In this document: positions 1-10,010 of the stretch, piece after piece | How the letters are laid out: each line of letters begins with the position of its first letter | How positions within the stretch are numbered: the first letter of the stretch is position 1 | Source of the DNA: Psilocybe azurescens | Lineage: Eukaryota; Basidiomycota; Agaricomycetes; Agaricales; Agrocybaceae | DNA length: 19,672 nt | Direction: 5' to 3' | Assembly: GCA_023853785.1 (NCBI GenBank) | Contig: JAJIRX010000857.1 | Coordinates: forward strand, 1-19,672 | Position numbers and translations under genes: made by a program | Notes under the pieces: model-generated | The model's database searches: none | What the model saw: the letters and a program-made list of their open reading frames with translations, nothing else | What the model was told of the DNA's origin: nothing

Positions 1-1039
1 CATATACTGCCTTGCTTTCACTCGCAATCTTCGGGACGATTCTCAAGATTAGATCGGCCAGGACTTCTAAAGTTTCTCCGTGCTTGTCAACGGAGCGACG
101 GAAGGTACGCCCCAATAAATTTGGCTACTTACGATACCACTCACACATCAGTCACTTTAGCTTCTCGACCGTACCAGGAAGTAACGAATCCGATTTGCGC
201 ACTCTATACTGTGCCTTTGCTATCAGCAGCATGCTGGATGACTGGTCCGGAGTGGACGTTCCCGTGCAGTTTCTTTCATTGCAACATGTAGAGTAAAGTG
301 CCCACTCCTTCTGGAGCCATGTTCATGTATTGACTTTAATTACAGACGTATGAAGGTGGCTATGGCCAATCGCCCTTTGCGAAGCCCAAGGTCCGACATT
401 TGTTGACCTCCTTTCTTGTACATTGGCTAACAGTAATCATTAAAGGGGGGACAACATATATAGCAGTCGCTTCACTGTCTTTAGCTTCGGCAGGGGCTGG
501 CCGTGTTGACTACACCATGACACCCTCTGAACGCCAGGTCACTATTAGCTGGCTGCTGCGCAACCAGGACAGTTCTGGTGGATTCTGCGGTCGGACCGGG
601 AAGGACGCAGACGCTTGCTATTGCTTCTGGTGTGGTGCCGCACTACAGGTTGGATCGACACCCTTTTTCGATGAAGATTAGAGATGCTAATAGAATTATG
701 CATCCTAGATATTGGGTGCTGGGGAGCTAGTTGATTCTGACAAGCTTGCCGCGTTCCTTGCGCGTTGTCAGTTCAAATATGGCGGTATATCTAAGGCACC
801 CGGCGAAAATCCCGGTGAGAACCCTACTTTCATATATCTATCCTTTCTAATGGCATATGCTGTCTAGACCCATATCACACATACCTTTCATTGGCGGCCT
901 TATCCATGTACACCCCATCTATACACAAGGCTGGCGACAATATGGAGTCATGGAAATTTAAGCTTTGGATCCCTTACTTAACGCAAGGGAAGATACGGCA
1001 TCATGGATTAGAGAACATGTACCGGCGAAATTGGCGTAG
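1..1039 (+). CDS. CDC43: Geranylgeranyltransferase type I beta subunit (5' end outside window; four frame breaks)
   Basis: This is the catalytic beta subunit of protein geranylgeranyltransferase I, which with an alpha subunit attaches C20 prenyl groups to CaaX proteins such as Rho GTPases in the cytosol. Exons read as about 1-104, 161-292, 346-390, 446-648, 709-814 and 868-1039. Visible family motifs are TYEGGYGQSP, GGTTY, GGFCGRTGKDADACYCFWCG and DPYHTYLSLAAL. The last two carry the Asp, Cys and His zinc ligands. The protein ends with a typical LDPLLN...WIREHV tail and TAG at 1037-1039. The reading frame changes at about 47-52 (one extra base), 261-264, 376-380 and 961-962 (one base short each), while protein similarity continues across each point. 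The first exons lie left of the window. It is either a gene carrying sequencing indels (preferred) or a recent pseudogene. Family assignment is secure; intactness is not. Confidence 0.85.
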
Positions 1040-2447
1040 TTCTATACACTATTGAACCATTTGCAGGACACTTAATCGTATTTTAGAGTCTCGGATATGA
1101 GATAGCACACGCACTATATCGTTTCTTCGGCTGTTTGTGTAATATTCTTGTTTGGCTGATTGAGTCTGTATCCAGCCCACTTAAGTTAGCATATGCCCCG
1201 CGTGATGTATTATGAGTACGAGGAGCCGGGAGAGGTATCTCTCTTGATATGGATTAAGACGGTGTCGAGCCAGCCATCACAAGAATGAAGGATAAGCCTC
1301 AGTAACCATGATAATTTAGCAGCTGTTACAATCGAAAGCAAGACGAAATGATCAAACAAAGAAGTATGTGTGAATGTGGCCAATTCTTCCGACATTTTCC
1401 CTCATGTCTTCGATGCGGGCCCAGATCGACAGCCAGTTGTTTTTATTCACCATCGCCGTTGGCTGGCGCTGGATACTACTCTCTGTGCGGTTGAGTAGAA
1501 GTTACTTGTACTAGTGATGTTCCTCATTAGACTGTCTTAAATTGTCCAATGTCAGCGAGGCAATCTGAAGGTAAACACGCAGATCCTACCAAAAACTTTT
1601 CTAGCAGAGTGATTTCCTGTGAATGCACGATCGCCTCTCGGCTAGAATCTAGGAAGTTCAAAAGGTGGAGCTTTCATAACCGCCCAAATAGTTCATGACC
1701 GAGGGATCAGACCATTCAATGTAATAACACATCAATAAAACGTAGAAGGAGCTAGATATATGCGATTCAGTCAATTGATTTAATGGCCGTAGACTGGTTG
1801 AGACGTCCTTACCGTATAGGCAAAGAACGAAAGTATTGTCGAAGTCGCATTCTGTAGTCTTAGAATGGTCCATACAGCATTAACTGCGCTAGGCTAAGGC
1901 CGTTAGAAGTCAATTGAATGGTTTAACTAGTATTCGAGCGTTAAATGATTGAACTGTCTTGATAAGATTGAAGATGTCATTCCGACCAGATTTCCGCCGT
2001 GGGAGAGGCATGAACCAAATAGCAATGTAGTCTGGTTAACAGGGTGTAGATATGAGCACCCAGAATGCCTGGCCAGCTACGGTGGCATGGAAGAGACGCA
2101 AATCGATATCCAGAAAACATCTAAGCCAAGAGCAATGCCAGTTTGCCAGTGACTAGTATTTGAAATGCTTGGTGGGACTGTCAAGGGTCATTTAACTCAA
2201 AGGCCGTCGGCTTCAAGTTGAATGGTAGAAACCTTGATAAATGGCGAATTAGATAGTGGAATTTTGAGTTACGAACCCAGTGTCATTATGGGTAAAGTTG
2301 AAACATTTGTGGCCAGCCACCACAGGTCACAGGACGTGGGAATCCGGCGGCAGCGCAGCTCAGCAGCCACGGTCTACGGGCAGGCTAAACCGCCAGTACT
2401 CACGGCTACCCCCAGGCCACGTCTAGGGTCTTTACTTGACCTTAACC
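1040..2447. other. Intergenic region, no supported gene
   Basis: About 1.4 kb between the prenyltransferase stop and the next start codon. Short open frames occur (for example 1210-1395 and 1658-1873 on the minus strand, 1949-2152 and 2222-2458 on the plus strand). None has a recognisable motif or convincing splice partner. The stretch from about 2320 to 2447 is more GC-rich and probably contains the promoter and 5' UTR of the gene starting at 2448. Confidence 0.6.
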
Positions 2448-3821
2448 ATGGATTCTGATAGGAAATCGACTGTATCATCGTTCTATGGTGGAAGGAAAAC
2501 ATCCGTCGATGTTCTCAACCAAGATTATCCTCCTCAGCCAAGAGTAGGCGCAAAGGGACGCGATGATTCATCCTCATTTTTCAATCCAGATAGGAGCTCC
2601 ATGGATCATCTCAACACAAGATCGTCTGCAGGTTACAACAGAAGCTCATTCATCCCTGGAGGAAGGGAAGAGCCCATAAAAGGCGGCAGAGATGAAGAAC
2701 ATGACTCCCAAAGAGACGATGCATGGGATGTTTATGCCGATTTCAACAACGCAGGCCCTCGTTATAGCTCTGCTTTCGGTGTTGGTCAAAATGAAACAGC
2801 GTATGTCTATGTGTTCCTAGTTCTTATCTGACTTTCTTATGAAAAATATTGCACCCAGCTATGCTCAAATACCGCCAATGCCATCTCCAATGCTCAAAGA
2901 TGAACCTTTAGATGGTAGTAAAGTGGAAATGGTCACTGTTCCTGCGCTAGGTGCCGAGTGGGGGAAAGATGAATTGTATCAAGCCTCCAAGGCAGGAAAA
3001 CGTCAAAGGAAGAAAGAATCAAGGGCCCAATTTTGGAAGGCTTGGAATCGTGGAGAACGAGGGCTTTGTGGTCGATACTTCACTCGAAAAGTGCTGGTGT
3101 GGTTTTTGTTTGGACTATGTGTAGCGTAAGTCCCTTTTGATTTCTTTCAGTGAGCAGTATTGACTTTCTCCGTCTTCAATAGAGTTGCGATTGTTATTGC
3201 ACTTACCCTTCCTCGGGTCCCAAGTTTTGCCTTCGATACCTCTGATCCCTTGCAAAAGGCCACTGGATCATGGGCAACAGCTGTTCCTACCATTTTTGCG
3301 CCTACTGTCGCCAACTTCTCATTCCCCGCCTTCGCATCCCTGCAGGTCGACACTAACAGCAACTTTTTACCGGTCAGGTTCTCACACATGCATGCAAAGG
3401 TTTTCGACCTTGATACCAATCGCCAAGTTGGCACGGGCGACTACTCTCATTTAACACTTCCGGCCAAATCGTTCCCACAAATATTACTCCCGCTGAATTT
3501 CACTTATTTGGCGGCCAATTCTAGTGACCAAACATGTAAGCCTTTTCAGATCCCTTCAGATCAATAAATTGATGTGTTTTAGTTACAAACTGGTATGGCG
3601 CGTGCAAAAACAGAGGCCTCTATTCGGATGGAAAACGACCATGTGAGAACCTTACATTTCACCTTTCATTCTCTTCTGAACTTACCTTCTCTTGGACAAT
3701 AGCTTTGAAATTCCGTTTAGTGTTAGAAATGAACATCAAGGGCCTTCCTTCCAGCCATGGCGCCTCAACGCAAGTATCAGATGCAGATTGTCCAATCGAA
3801 CTTGCCTTGAATGCTGGTTGA
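2448..3821 (+). CDS. Single-pass membrane protein with LEA2-like outer domain
   Basis: Five exons (2448-2800, 2859-3125, 3183-3535, 3583-3642, 3703-3821) join in phase to 383 residues; the ATG is in an ACCATGG context. The first ~190 residues are polar, serine- and glycine-rich and end in a basic stretch (KAGKRQRKKESR). One hydrophobic segment follows at about 193-217 (LVWFLFGLCVAVAIVIALTL). The C-terminal ~165 residues contain FSFPAFASLQVDTNSNFLPV and then alternating beta-like stretches, the pattern of the LEA14/LEA2-like beta-sandwich found in many basidiomycete membrane proteins and related to plant NDR1/HIN1 proteins. The expected topology is an inner N-terminal tail and an outer, luminal or cell-wall-facing domain. 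Function is unknown in fungi. No frame break is seen. It lies in tandem with the tetraspanin downstream. Confidence 0.8.
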
Positions 3822-4264
3822 TTGGCGGCCCTCCCCCTTCCTCTTCCTCCCCGCCTCCTCTTCCTTCTCGCTCGGTGCTTAAATGTTTTGCAACACTTGG
3901 CTATGCACACGGACCTTCATATTGCCATCCCACAATCCCACTATCTTTAATCCTACACATTCGCACCATTCATATGCCCTTTCATCTCCTTAGTTCGTGG
4001 AACAGTATAGCCTAATAATTTTGTGGAAAGGACTCTGTTTTTATTATATTTCAAATCTAGCATTGATTCGCTCTTTTTAGTTTCTGGATTGTACCTACGT
4101 ATGTAGTTGATACTGATAAAAACAATTCTCTCAATTCAGGATCACTCTATCAAGTGTTGATATGGCAATCCAGTCAACCTCCAGCCTCGATCACAAAAAG
4201 TCGAGTACTTCAAGGGCGGCGGACCCAAGATTTCTGCTCGGTCTCCTTGATTGGCATCTAAGAT
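3822..4264. other. Intergenic region with pyrimidine-rich tract
   Basis: This holds the 3' UTR of the LEA2-like gene and the promoter of the tetraspanin gene. A nearly pure C/T tract runs from about 3829 to 3875. Pyrimidine-rich stretches are common upstream of transcription start sites in filamentous fungi, but here it is about 390 bases upstream of the ATG and could equally be 3' UTR of the preceding gene. No gene is seen here. Confidence 0.5.
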
Positions 4265-5841
4265 ATGCACCACCGTACGCCTTCTTCATTCACTCGAAAA
4301 GTGGGTTCCAACGTACGAAGACGCTCGGGCGGTGCAACATCTTACAAGAACCGTGCCGATCGTTCGCCTACCGGAGAAGACGATTCATTTCCCAGCATAC
4401 ACTCACAACCGACAGTAACATTTATGTCGCGAGGCGATCCTTCAGCTCGCTCAAACGCAGGCCTCGAGATATCGCCCGCCCGGTCTCAAAGAAACATGCC
4501 TCCCGCCCCCCCCTCAGTTCGAAGGTAAAGGAATTTTTCGCATGTTGGTTTTTACTGAATTCAGTAGATCAAGGCTATCATGTATTCACAAGCTTGTGTA
4601 CGTCGGACGAAGCTAGCGTCAGTGAATACAGTGGCAACTCTCGTTTCATCAACGACGAGGTGGCTTCAGCTTCTGGTGGCAATACACTAGAGGGGATCAA
4701 TATTGCACCATCGGATACATCTCCTTCTTCCGAGGATCCTTCGGCGTGCATCTCCAGCGTGGAATCCCGGCCTGCCCATAGCTCAGAATCGCCCGGCAGT
4801 AACCTGAAGATGACATCGACTATTGATCTAGGCCATTCTGGTTTGATTCCATCTGTAGGAACGACGAACAAATTCACGAACAAGTGGCCAAAACCGAGAA
4901 CTTTGAAGTACTTCGAGGTGCTGCCTGAAGGTTCCAAAGGTGCTTCCATTGGAGGTATGGGCCTCATCCACACCGGAACACCGGCTCTCGAAAAAGGACA
5001 GGGACCTAGTCCAAACAATCATGCCGTCAAGTGGCCTATTTTCAAGTGGTGTCTCTTTATCTCCATTATGTCTGTTTTTGCATATGGGTTCATGGGGATG
5101 ATAACAGCACTTATGACTTGGTTTAATGGTTAGTATTATAAGCACTTTCTACATCCTAACAGTGTTGATTTTTCTCCTCTATGATCAGCATGGGACAACG
5201 CAGATGTCATGGTTGTGGCAGACAACGATATTCTCATTCTTATCACTCTGTCTGCTTCCATACTCCTCTTGACCGCGCTCATTGGTACTGCTGGCATATT
5301 CTTGAATTCCCGCAGCACCCTCGCCATATATGCCCTTTTGTTGTGGCTAGCGTTTTTATCCCTCCTTGCAGTCGGCTATACCAGCTATAGACGTGCGAAT
5401 CTCGCCCTCGACCGTAAACTGGACTACTCTTGGAGTCGCTTCTATACACCACTGGGAAGACGTATGATTCAAGATGCTCTCCAATGTTGTGGATACTTCA
5501 GCTCTATGCACGAGGCCTCTCCGAGTAAATGGTGCTATTTGCGGACGCCCTTGCCTGGATGTAAAGGAGGTCTATTCAAATTTGAAAAGATAAATCTTAG
5601 GATGATTTGGAGGGCGACATTCTCTCTGGCGCCTCTTCATCTGATCAACATGGTTGTCGCTCTGTTGTCTGCCAACCACGTCACCTATGTGTTTGGCAAA
5701 CGTGTTATTCCTAAACAATATCGCTTGAGTCCTAACGATGTAAAAGCAGAGGCGGAGAAGCTTCTTGGCCTTGCTTTTGTAGACGTTAGCTATCTCAGCG
5801 AAGGCGGTGAGGATAACGATCTGGACAAGTCTAGGGGTTAA
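4265..5841 (+). CDS. Fungal tetraspanin with long N-terminal tail
   Basis: Three exons (4265-4524, 4593-5128, 5189-5841) join in phase to 482 residues. Residues 1 to about 235 are disordered-looking and rich in Ser, Pro and Arg. Four membrane segments follow at about 240-263, 280-303, 308-332 and 406-427. Between segments 3 and 4 lies the extracellular loop with the tetraspanin CCG motif (Cys365-Cys366-Gly367) and further cysteines at 381 and 390 (KWCYLRTPLPGC). After segment 4 comes NHVTYVFGK...PKQYRLS, a conserved signature of basidiomycete tetraspanins as I recall them. Tetraspanins organise membrane microdomains. The start was chosen at 4265 because its exon joins in frame through a 68-base intron (4525-4592). 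A longer unspliced frame from 4162 exists but its first 120 residues look non-coding. No frame break. Confidence 0.88.
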
Positions 5842-6229
5842 TGTTGTGAGATGCGACCAGTGGTATTATCATGCACAACTCATAACTCCCCCGTATGTGA
5901 AAATTCTCGTTGCATGTTTATTCTGGACCCTGGAACGAATGCCTCAGTTCTTCGTAACGCATCGTTTTTACCACTAGGAAGCTCACCTCTCAAAGAAAAT
6001 TGACATCCATGGAGTTGATAAATAATCCGAACGTTACAAATGGGGATATTACTGAGGTAATAGTAAGTAGAAGGGCATGCTTGCGGCCTCTCTTAACTCT
6101 CTCCTAAATTTCTAACGCCTTGAGAGGTAAGCTGGTACAGTTTGAGTCTCACAGAGACTCAATGGCACATTTCATGGAATCTCCCTTCGGAATGCTGCTT
6201 GGCTAAGCATAATCTTCAGGCTTTGAAGT
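5842..6229. other. Convergent 3' intergenic region
   Basis: This lies between the stop of the plus-strand tetraspanin and the stop of the minus-strand small membrane protein, so it holds two 3' UTRs. No gene is seen. Its one distinct structure is the perfect palindrome at 6142-6162. Confidence 0.55.
6142..6162. repeat. Perfect 9-bp inverted repeat with 3-base spacer
   Basis: TTGAGTCTC, then ACA, then GAGACTCAA. It could form a short hairpin in either transcript, or be a two-fold symmetric protein-binding site. It sits between two convergent genes, so a role in 3' end formation is possible but unproven. Confidence 0.6.
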
Positions 6230-6772
6230 TTACTTATGGCACATAAAGACTGGATGCGCCGAAATGGGGACTAAAATGTGGATGGCTGAGATTGAATTTA
6301 CTCCTGCATTGACCGAGTCTGTTGGCGTCAACTTATTGCACTTGGGCCATAATTTACTTATAACTTACCTTCACTTTTATCGGTCGTACTTTCAGTCTTT
6401 TCTATGTCATGACCCATGGATTGGTTGATATCTCTGGCAAGGATCTTGTTGTTCTGGATTGGCTCAACTTCGTATATCGCATAGTCCGCGTCCTCCGGCA
6501 AACATGACGTTGGTACCGGAGATACGATTCTAAGAGCACGACATGATGTCCAACTGCGTGACCTCTGCCTGTTTCTGCGTCTTAGTATACAATGAAGACC
6601 TGCCACCGCCAATATTAATGTGCAGAGCACGAAGACTGACACTAATTATAATAATGATCATCTATGCTAGTGGCAGAACTTAGTTAGAGAACTCACCAAC
6701 AAAGATAGTGTCGAGAACCGTGTCTTGCAGAGATTTGGACGAAGAATCTCTGCGGAAGATCGGTCCAGGCAT
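6230..6772 (-). CDS. Small single-pass membrane protein, uncharacterised (A)
   Basis: Reading on the minus strand, exons 6772-6697, 6641-6369 and 6270-6230 join in phase to 129 residues. The first intron starts GTGAGT and the second GTAAGT. The protein has a short N-terminus (MPGPIFRRDSSSK), one membrane segment at about residues 20-44 (TIFVVSVFVLCTLILAVAGL), a basic stop-transfer stretch (RRRNRQRSR) and a polar tail, so the tail should be cytosolic by the positive-inside rule. If the last intron is retained, the frame stops at 6358 after SEGKL instead. I do not recognise the family. The intron interrupting the membrane segment in phase 1 also occurs in the second small protein at 10011-10732. 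Confidence 0.68.
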
Positions 6773-6840
6773 GATGGTTGAGAAGACGGGATGGAGGGGT
6801 ACTCAATCGTTGAATGCAATTGATTGACTTCTTTAAAGTA

Positions 6841-6849
6841 GTATTTATG
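6841..6849 (-). promoter_or_regulatory. TATA-like element upstream of small membrane protein A
   Basis: CATAAATAC on the minus strand, about 70 bases upstream of the ATG at 6772. A weak match, so low confidence. Confidence 0.3.
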
Positions 6850-7279
6850 AGCGCTAAATTTTTAGGACTATGACCCCGAGTCTGATGACCTGCCTTGCGG
6901 AGACCCTCTGCATAGGAATACGTGGGCGTAGGGCATCTTCTAAGATATTGTATGACTTGAAGTGGTATGACCTCTAGGATCATTGACACTCGCATCTGCT
7001 TCTCTTTTCTCAAATCAAATCAAGTATAGGACAGATGTGCAACGGTGCAGTGACGTTTATATTTATCGGAATACTGTAGGAATTTCTGACACCAGTCAGC
7101 CGGAATACCCCACTTTTTCCGCGATGAAGCGGCTTCCTTGTCTAATAAGGCGCGCGTATATTTAAAGACAAATTAATGGTACAAGAACGTAGATTTATCA
7201 GTAGGGCTGGTCGTAACTGAAGCCAGCAGTAGTAGCAAAGGTACTGAATACGTGTGAGCCTTCCCTGAAAGAATTCTAA

Positions 7280-7766
7280 CTATAGAATCCACGTACAACA
7301 GGAAAGATTCCGGGATTCCAACGAGCTGGGGTGTATTGAAATGATGTACAGTCGCAGGCCGTCACGGTCGTATCTGTGTCGAACTCCTATCTCCAAAGCG
7401 CCACCGTATAAGGTTTGCTTCAATGCAGTGGATTGCAATTGGTGGTGTGTACTTGGCAGCGTGGTTGCGATTATACAGATACAGAGCACATCGCCGCATA
7501 CACACCATAGAGGAAGTAAAACATTAAGAGCGTCTAGATAAGAGGTGTCGAGATGATGGACGTTCTCATCAGAAGCTGTCTATGTGCTGATGGGACGGAT
7601 GACATTAACACTTACTCAAGGCTATGCAGCATCTAAAATAAGTGCTCCCGTAGTTGTTTTTACTGCATCTCAAGCTTTGCAAGACGCTGAGTATCCGAGA
7701 TACAGGTTGAATGTGGGTTGAATGATTCCAGGTACATCTTATAGAGGCAACTGGAAAATGTGACAT
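7280..7766 (-). CDS. Possible two-exon hypothetical protein
   Basis: On the minus strand an ATG at 7766 opens 50 codons (to 7616), then a consensus donor (GTAAGT) and an acceptor (TTATCTAG) bound an 82-base intron (7615-7534). Joining in phase gives a further 84 codons to a stop at 7280, 134 residues in all. The product is Cys-rich, with a hydrophobic stretch around residues 48-74 (LNVLLPLWCVCGDVLCICII). I recognise no family. The composition is not strongly protein-like and other frames overlap it, including a plus-strand frame at 7341-7541. It fills a 1.2-kb gap between two minus-strand genes, which is its main support. Treat it as a candidate only. Confidence 0.25.
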
Positions 7767-7930
7767 CCATTCTCATATCATGTTTCAATAAAATCAGGCT
7801 TCAGGCCAATGTTTATCGCCGATATTGTACCGAGAAGTCCGCACATCATAGTACAAGAGTACGCGTCTTTCTATGCTGTCATTTGGTTACCATTGATTTA
7901 ATTTGATTACAATCTCATTGGATCGATAAC

Positions 7931-7960
7931 AACCAGGTTCCGAGCAACCAGGTTCCGAGC
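7931..7960. repeat. Tandem 15-bp direct repeat
   Basis: Two adjacent perfect copies of AACCAGGTTCCGAGC (7931-7945 and 7946-7960). They lie directly after the stop codon of the AA9 gene on the minus strand (stop at 7964-7962), so they are the first bases of its 3' UTR. Probably a local slippage duplication. Confidence 0.85.
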
Positions 7961-7961
7961 G

Positions 7962-9324
7962 CTAATTCTTCCAAACGATAGACCCGGCTATCCCGGCATC
8001 AGCGAGATGGTATTTTCAATTAAGCGCCCATAGTAGTACTCACGTGCTTGGTAACCTGAATACCCTGATGGAAGGGAGTAAATATCTGCGAGTCATTGCG
8101 TGAGCGCTTAGTTTCTCTCTACATCATCGAAGAAGACCAACTGATCAGGATCCCAGGATCGGTAGCGGAATAGGCGCCTGTAGTGAGCATTTTAGTTCCG
8201 TACTGAAAAGGCAAAGTGATGGACAGTACCTGGAAATGAAACAAGAGGGGCTGGAGTACCGTTACCTCCTCCTACAACATTTATCTGGGCGCAGCCGATG
8301 TAGAACTTGGGGTACACGATGAAAAGGTTATAAAGAAATGAGCTTCCAAAAAAATCAATCAAGCGCACCTGAGCCCCACCTTTGGTACTCGCTACATGTA
8401 ATGCAATCTGCTCGCCTGCGGACAATTATAATAAATAGAAAATAAAGGTGTGTAGAAAAAAATTCAAACCTCTCAGAAGGTATTGACTATTTTTATTAAC
8501 TTTGTTTCATTAATGTACAGATTGAAAGTATCTGAACACGTACCCATTTGGCGTGTTCTTGGGTATAGTAAAGTTGAACCTGTCAATGTCTTGGGATACG
8601 GAGCTCTAGTCATCAATTTATGCGGATGAGACATGGAATTACTCTCAGAGTCGAAAATTAATCCTGTGGATGCCGTCCACCTGGGGAGCCATTCCCATAT
8701 TTTGAACCTAATAACGACGTTTCCATCATCCCGGTCTGCTCAAAAGCAAGTCAATACTTACCATGTCTTTCCAAGACCCGCACTATTGGAGTTTGCAGTC
8801 GGGACGGCTGGGGTCATATAGGCCGAGAAATACTAGAATTTATTGTTAGACAACTTCTGCTGATTACATTTTTGTACGTTAGAGACTCACACCAGGGTGC
8901 CCCATGGTATTATCTGCTTTAAATCCGACTGTTGAGCCTGCCTTGACAGTGGCAATTCCAGCTTGGGTAGCCGAAGTGGAATCAAGCTCGTAACAACGAA
9001 TGGCCTGGCTGGTGACATCGGTGACCTTTCGATTGCATTTTTATGTTTATTAACGCTAAAAGAAGTCGAAATGAAATTAAAAGGGATTACAGGGCCATTA
9101 TCGTAGTGGTTCGCCGTTATGCGGACGAATTGCCAGTCTGCTGTGACCGTGTTATTCGCAATCAGATCAGGAAATGTGTCTATGAGAGAAAGCATAAGAA
9201 GACAGTAAGTAAAGAGGTCAGGATTGAGTAGGAAATATTAGAAAGTGCAAAACTGACAGTGTGCCCAGCTAACAGTGGCGAGAGCTAGTGTCGATAAAGC
9301 TCTTAGGTTTGTTGGAATCATCAT
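7962..9324 (-). CDS. AA9 lytic polysaccharide monooxygenase
   Basis: Secreted copper enzyme of family AA9, which oxidatively cleaves cellulose or related glucans. Twelve minus-strand exons: 9324-9258, 9179-9091, 9025-8891, 8832-8762, 8707-8643, 8603-8544, 8486-8470, 8415-8369, 8305-8230, 8177-8142, 8085-8044, 7987-7962. The product is about 243 residues. A signal peptide (1-21) ends ...VSWA, leaving His22 as the copper-binding N-terminus. The second copper ligand is His95 (NTMGHPGY). His175, Gln184 and Tyr186 (ALHVAS, AQFYIGCAQ) complete the site, and Cys63 and Cys189 are the likely disulfide pair. The end ([19 protein letters not shown]) is a standard AA9 C-terminus with no CBM1. Exon 7 is only 17 bases (encoding QYLLR) yet restores NGQYLLRGEQ exactly. 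The exon 5 donor at 8642 is one base short of the right phase. The gene reads toward small protein A and is transcribed away from small protein B. Confidence 0.93.
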
Positions 9325-9360
9325 CTTCCAGCGGTTCGCGGATCCTGCCCCGGTAGGAGG

Positions 9361-9368
9361 CTTTTATA
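9361..9368 (-). promoter_or_regulatory. TATA box of the AA9 gene
   Basis: TATAAAAG on the minus strand, 37-44 bases upstream of the ATG at 9324. The sequence is a consensus TATA box, and the spacing implies a very short 5' UTR. Confidence 0.65.
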
Positions 9369-10010
9369 CCCATTTTTCTATCTTAAAGCACCGAATTAAC
9401 ACCATAGAACCACTGAATCCACTTGGTTGGATAGAACTCGGACATTATTTGGACCGAAAATCTACCAAGGAGACAATCCTCGCTCACCTCTGCGCCACAA
9501 GTACACACTGGCTTAATTTCTATTGGCGCGTCAAAATAGTCAAAAAGTACAATTATCAATTGAAAGAAGCTACGCCAGATGACGCGCAGGTTCTGATCTG
9601 ATTTATTTATCTGTTAATAGGAAATGCGAAAGTCAGCTGGAAGTGGTCATGGTACATTTATCACATGCCTTTGGTTTCTTCATTCCGTAATAGTATTGCA
9701 GCTGCAATACCTTAGAGGCTATGGGCCACTGCCCTTTCATATCAAAATTTCATGGTATGTAGTATAGCAGTGTTACATCGTGGTACTTGTAGGCTTTACA
9801 TTAAGTAACGGTGCATTGTCAATAAACGGATAAGAAGAGATGTGGAAGAAAATAGAATGGCACATTGGAGTTCTCCGAAATCCACCATGCATGTACACCT
9901 TCAACTAGACATGGGTGTTAAACGAAATTACACTGGGCATCAATCTAATGGAAAGAATCTGAGCAAAAGAAAAGGCGATAAGGCGAACAAAAGAGCTTCT
10001 ACACATTGTA
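9369..10010. other. Intergenic region upstream of AA9
   Basis: This holds the AA9 upstream promoter and the 3' UTR of small membrane protein B. Open frames on the plus strand at 9275-9601 and 9842-10027 are antisense to these and show no motif. No gene is supported. Confidence 0.5.

Noticed and set aside
1658..1873. Minus-strand ORF with a GTAAGG donor and ATATCTAG acceptor
   Set aside because: Splicing gives only about 26 residues before a stop and no motif; low coding quality.
4162..4592. Longer tetraspanin start at 4162 reading straight through to 5133
   Set aside because: The first 120 residues of that frame have no low-complexity or conserved pattern and run through a good intron (4525-4592). 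The ATG at 4265 with splicing gives a continuous, typical N-terminal tail.
7341..7541. Plus-strand 66-codon ORF with a hydrophobic stretch
   Set aside because: It overlaps a slightly better minus-strand candidate, and there is no similarity or splice support.
8192..8425. Stand-alone small ORF on the minus strand
   Set aside because: It is AA9 exons 8 and 9 plus the introns read through.
9275..9601. 108-codon plus-strand ORF
   Set aside because: It is antisense to AA9 exon 1 and its TATA box, and shows no domain or splice partner.
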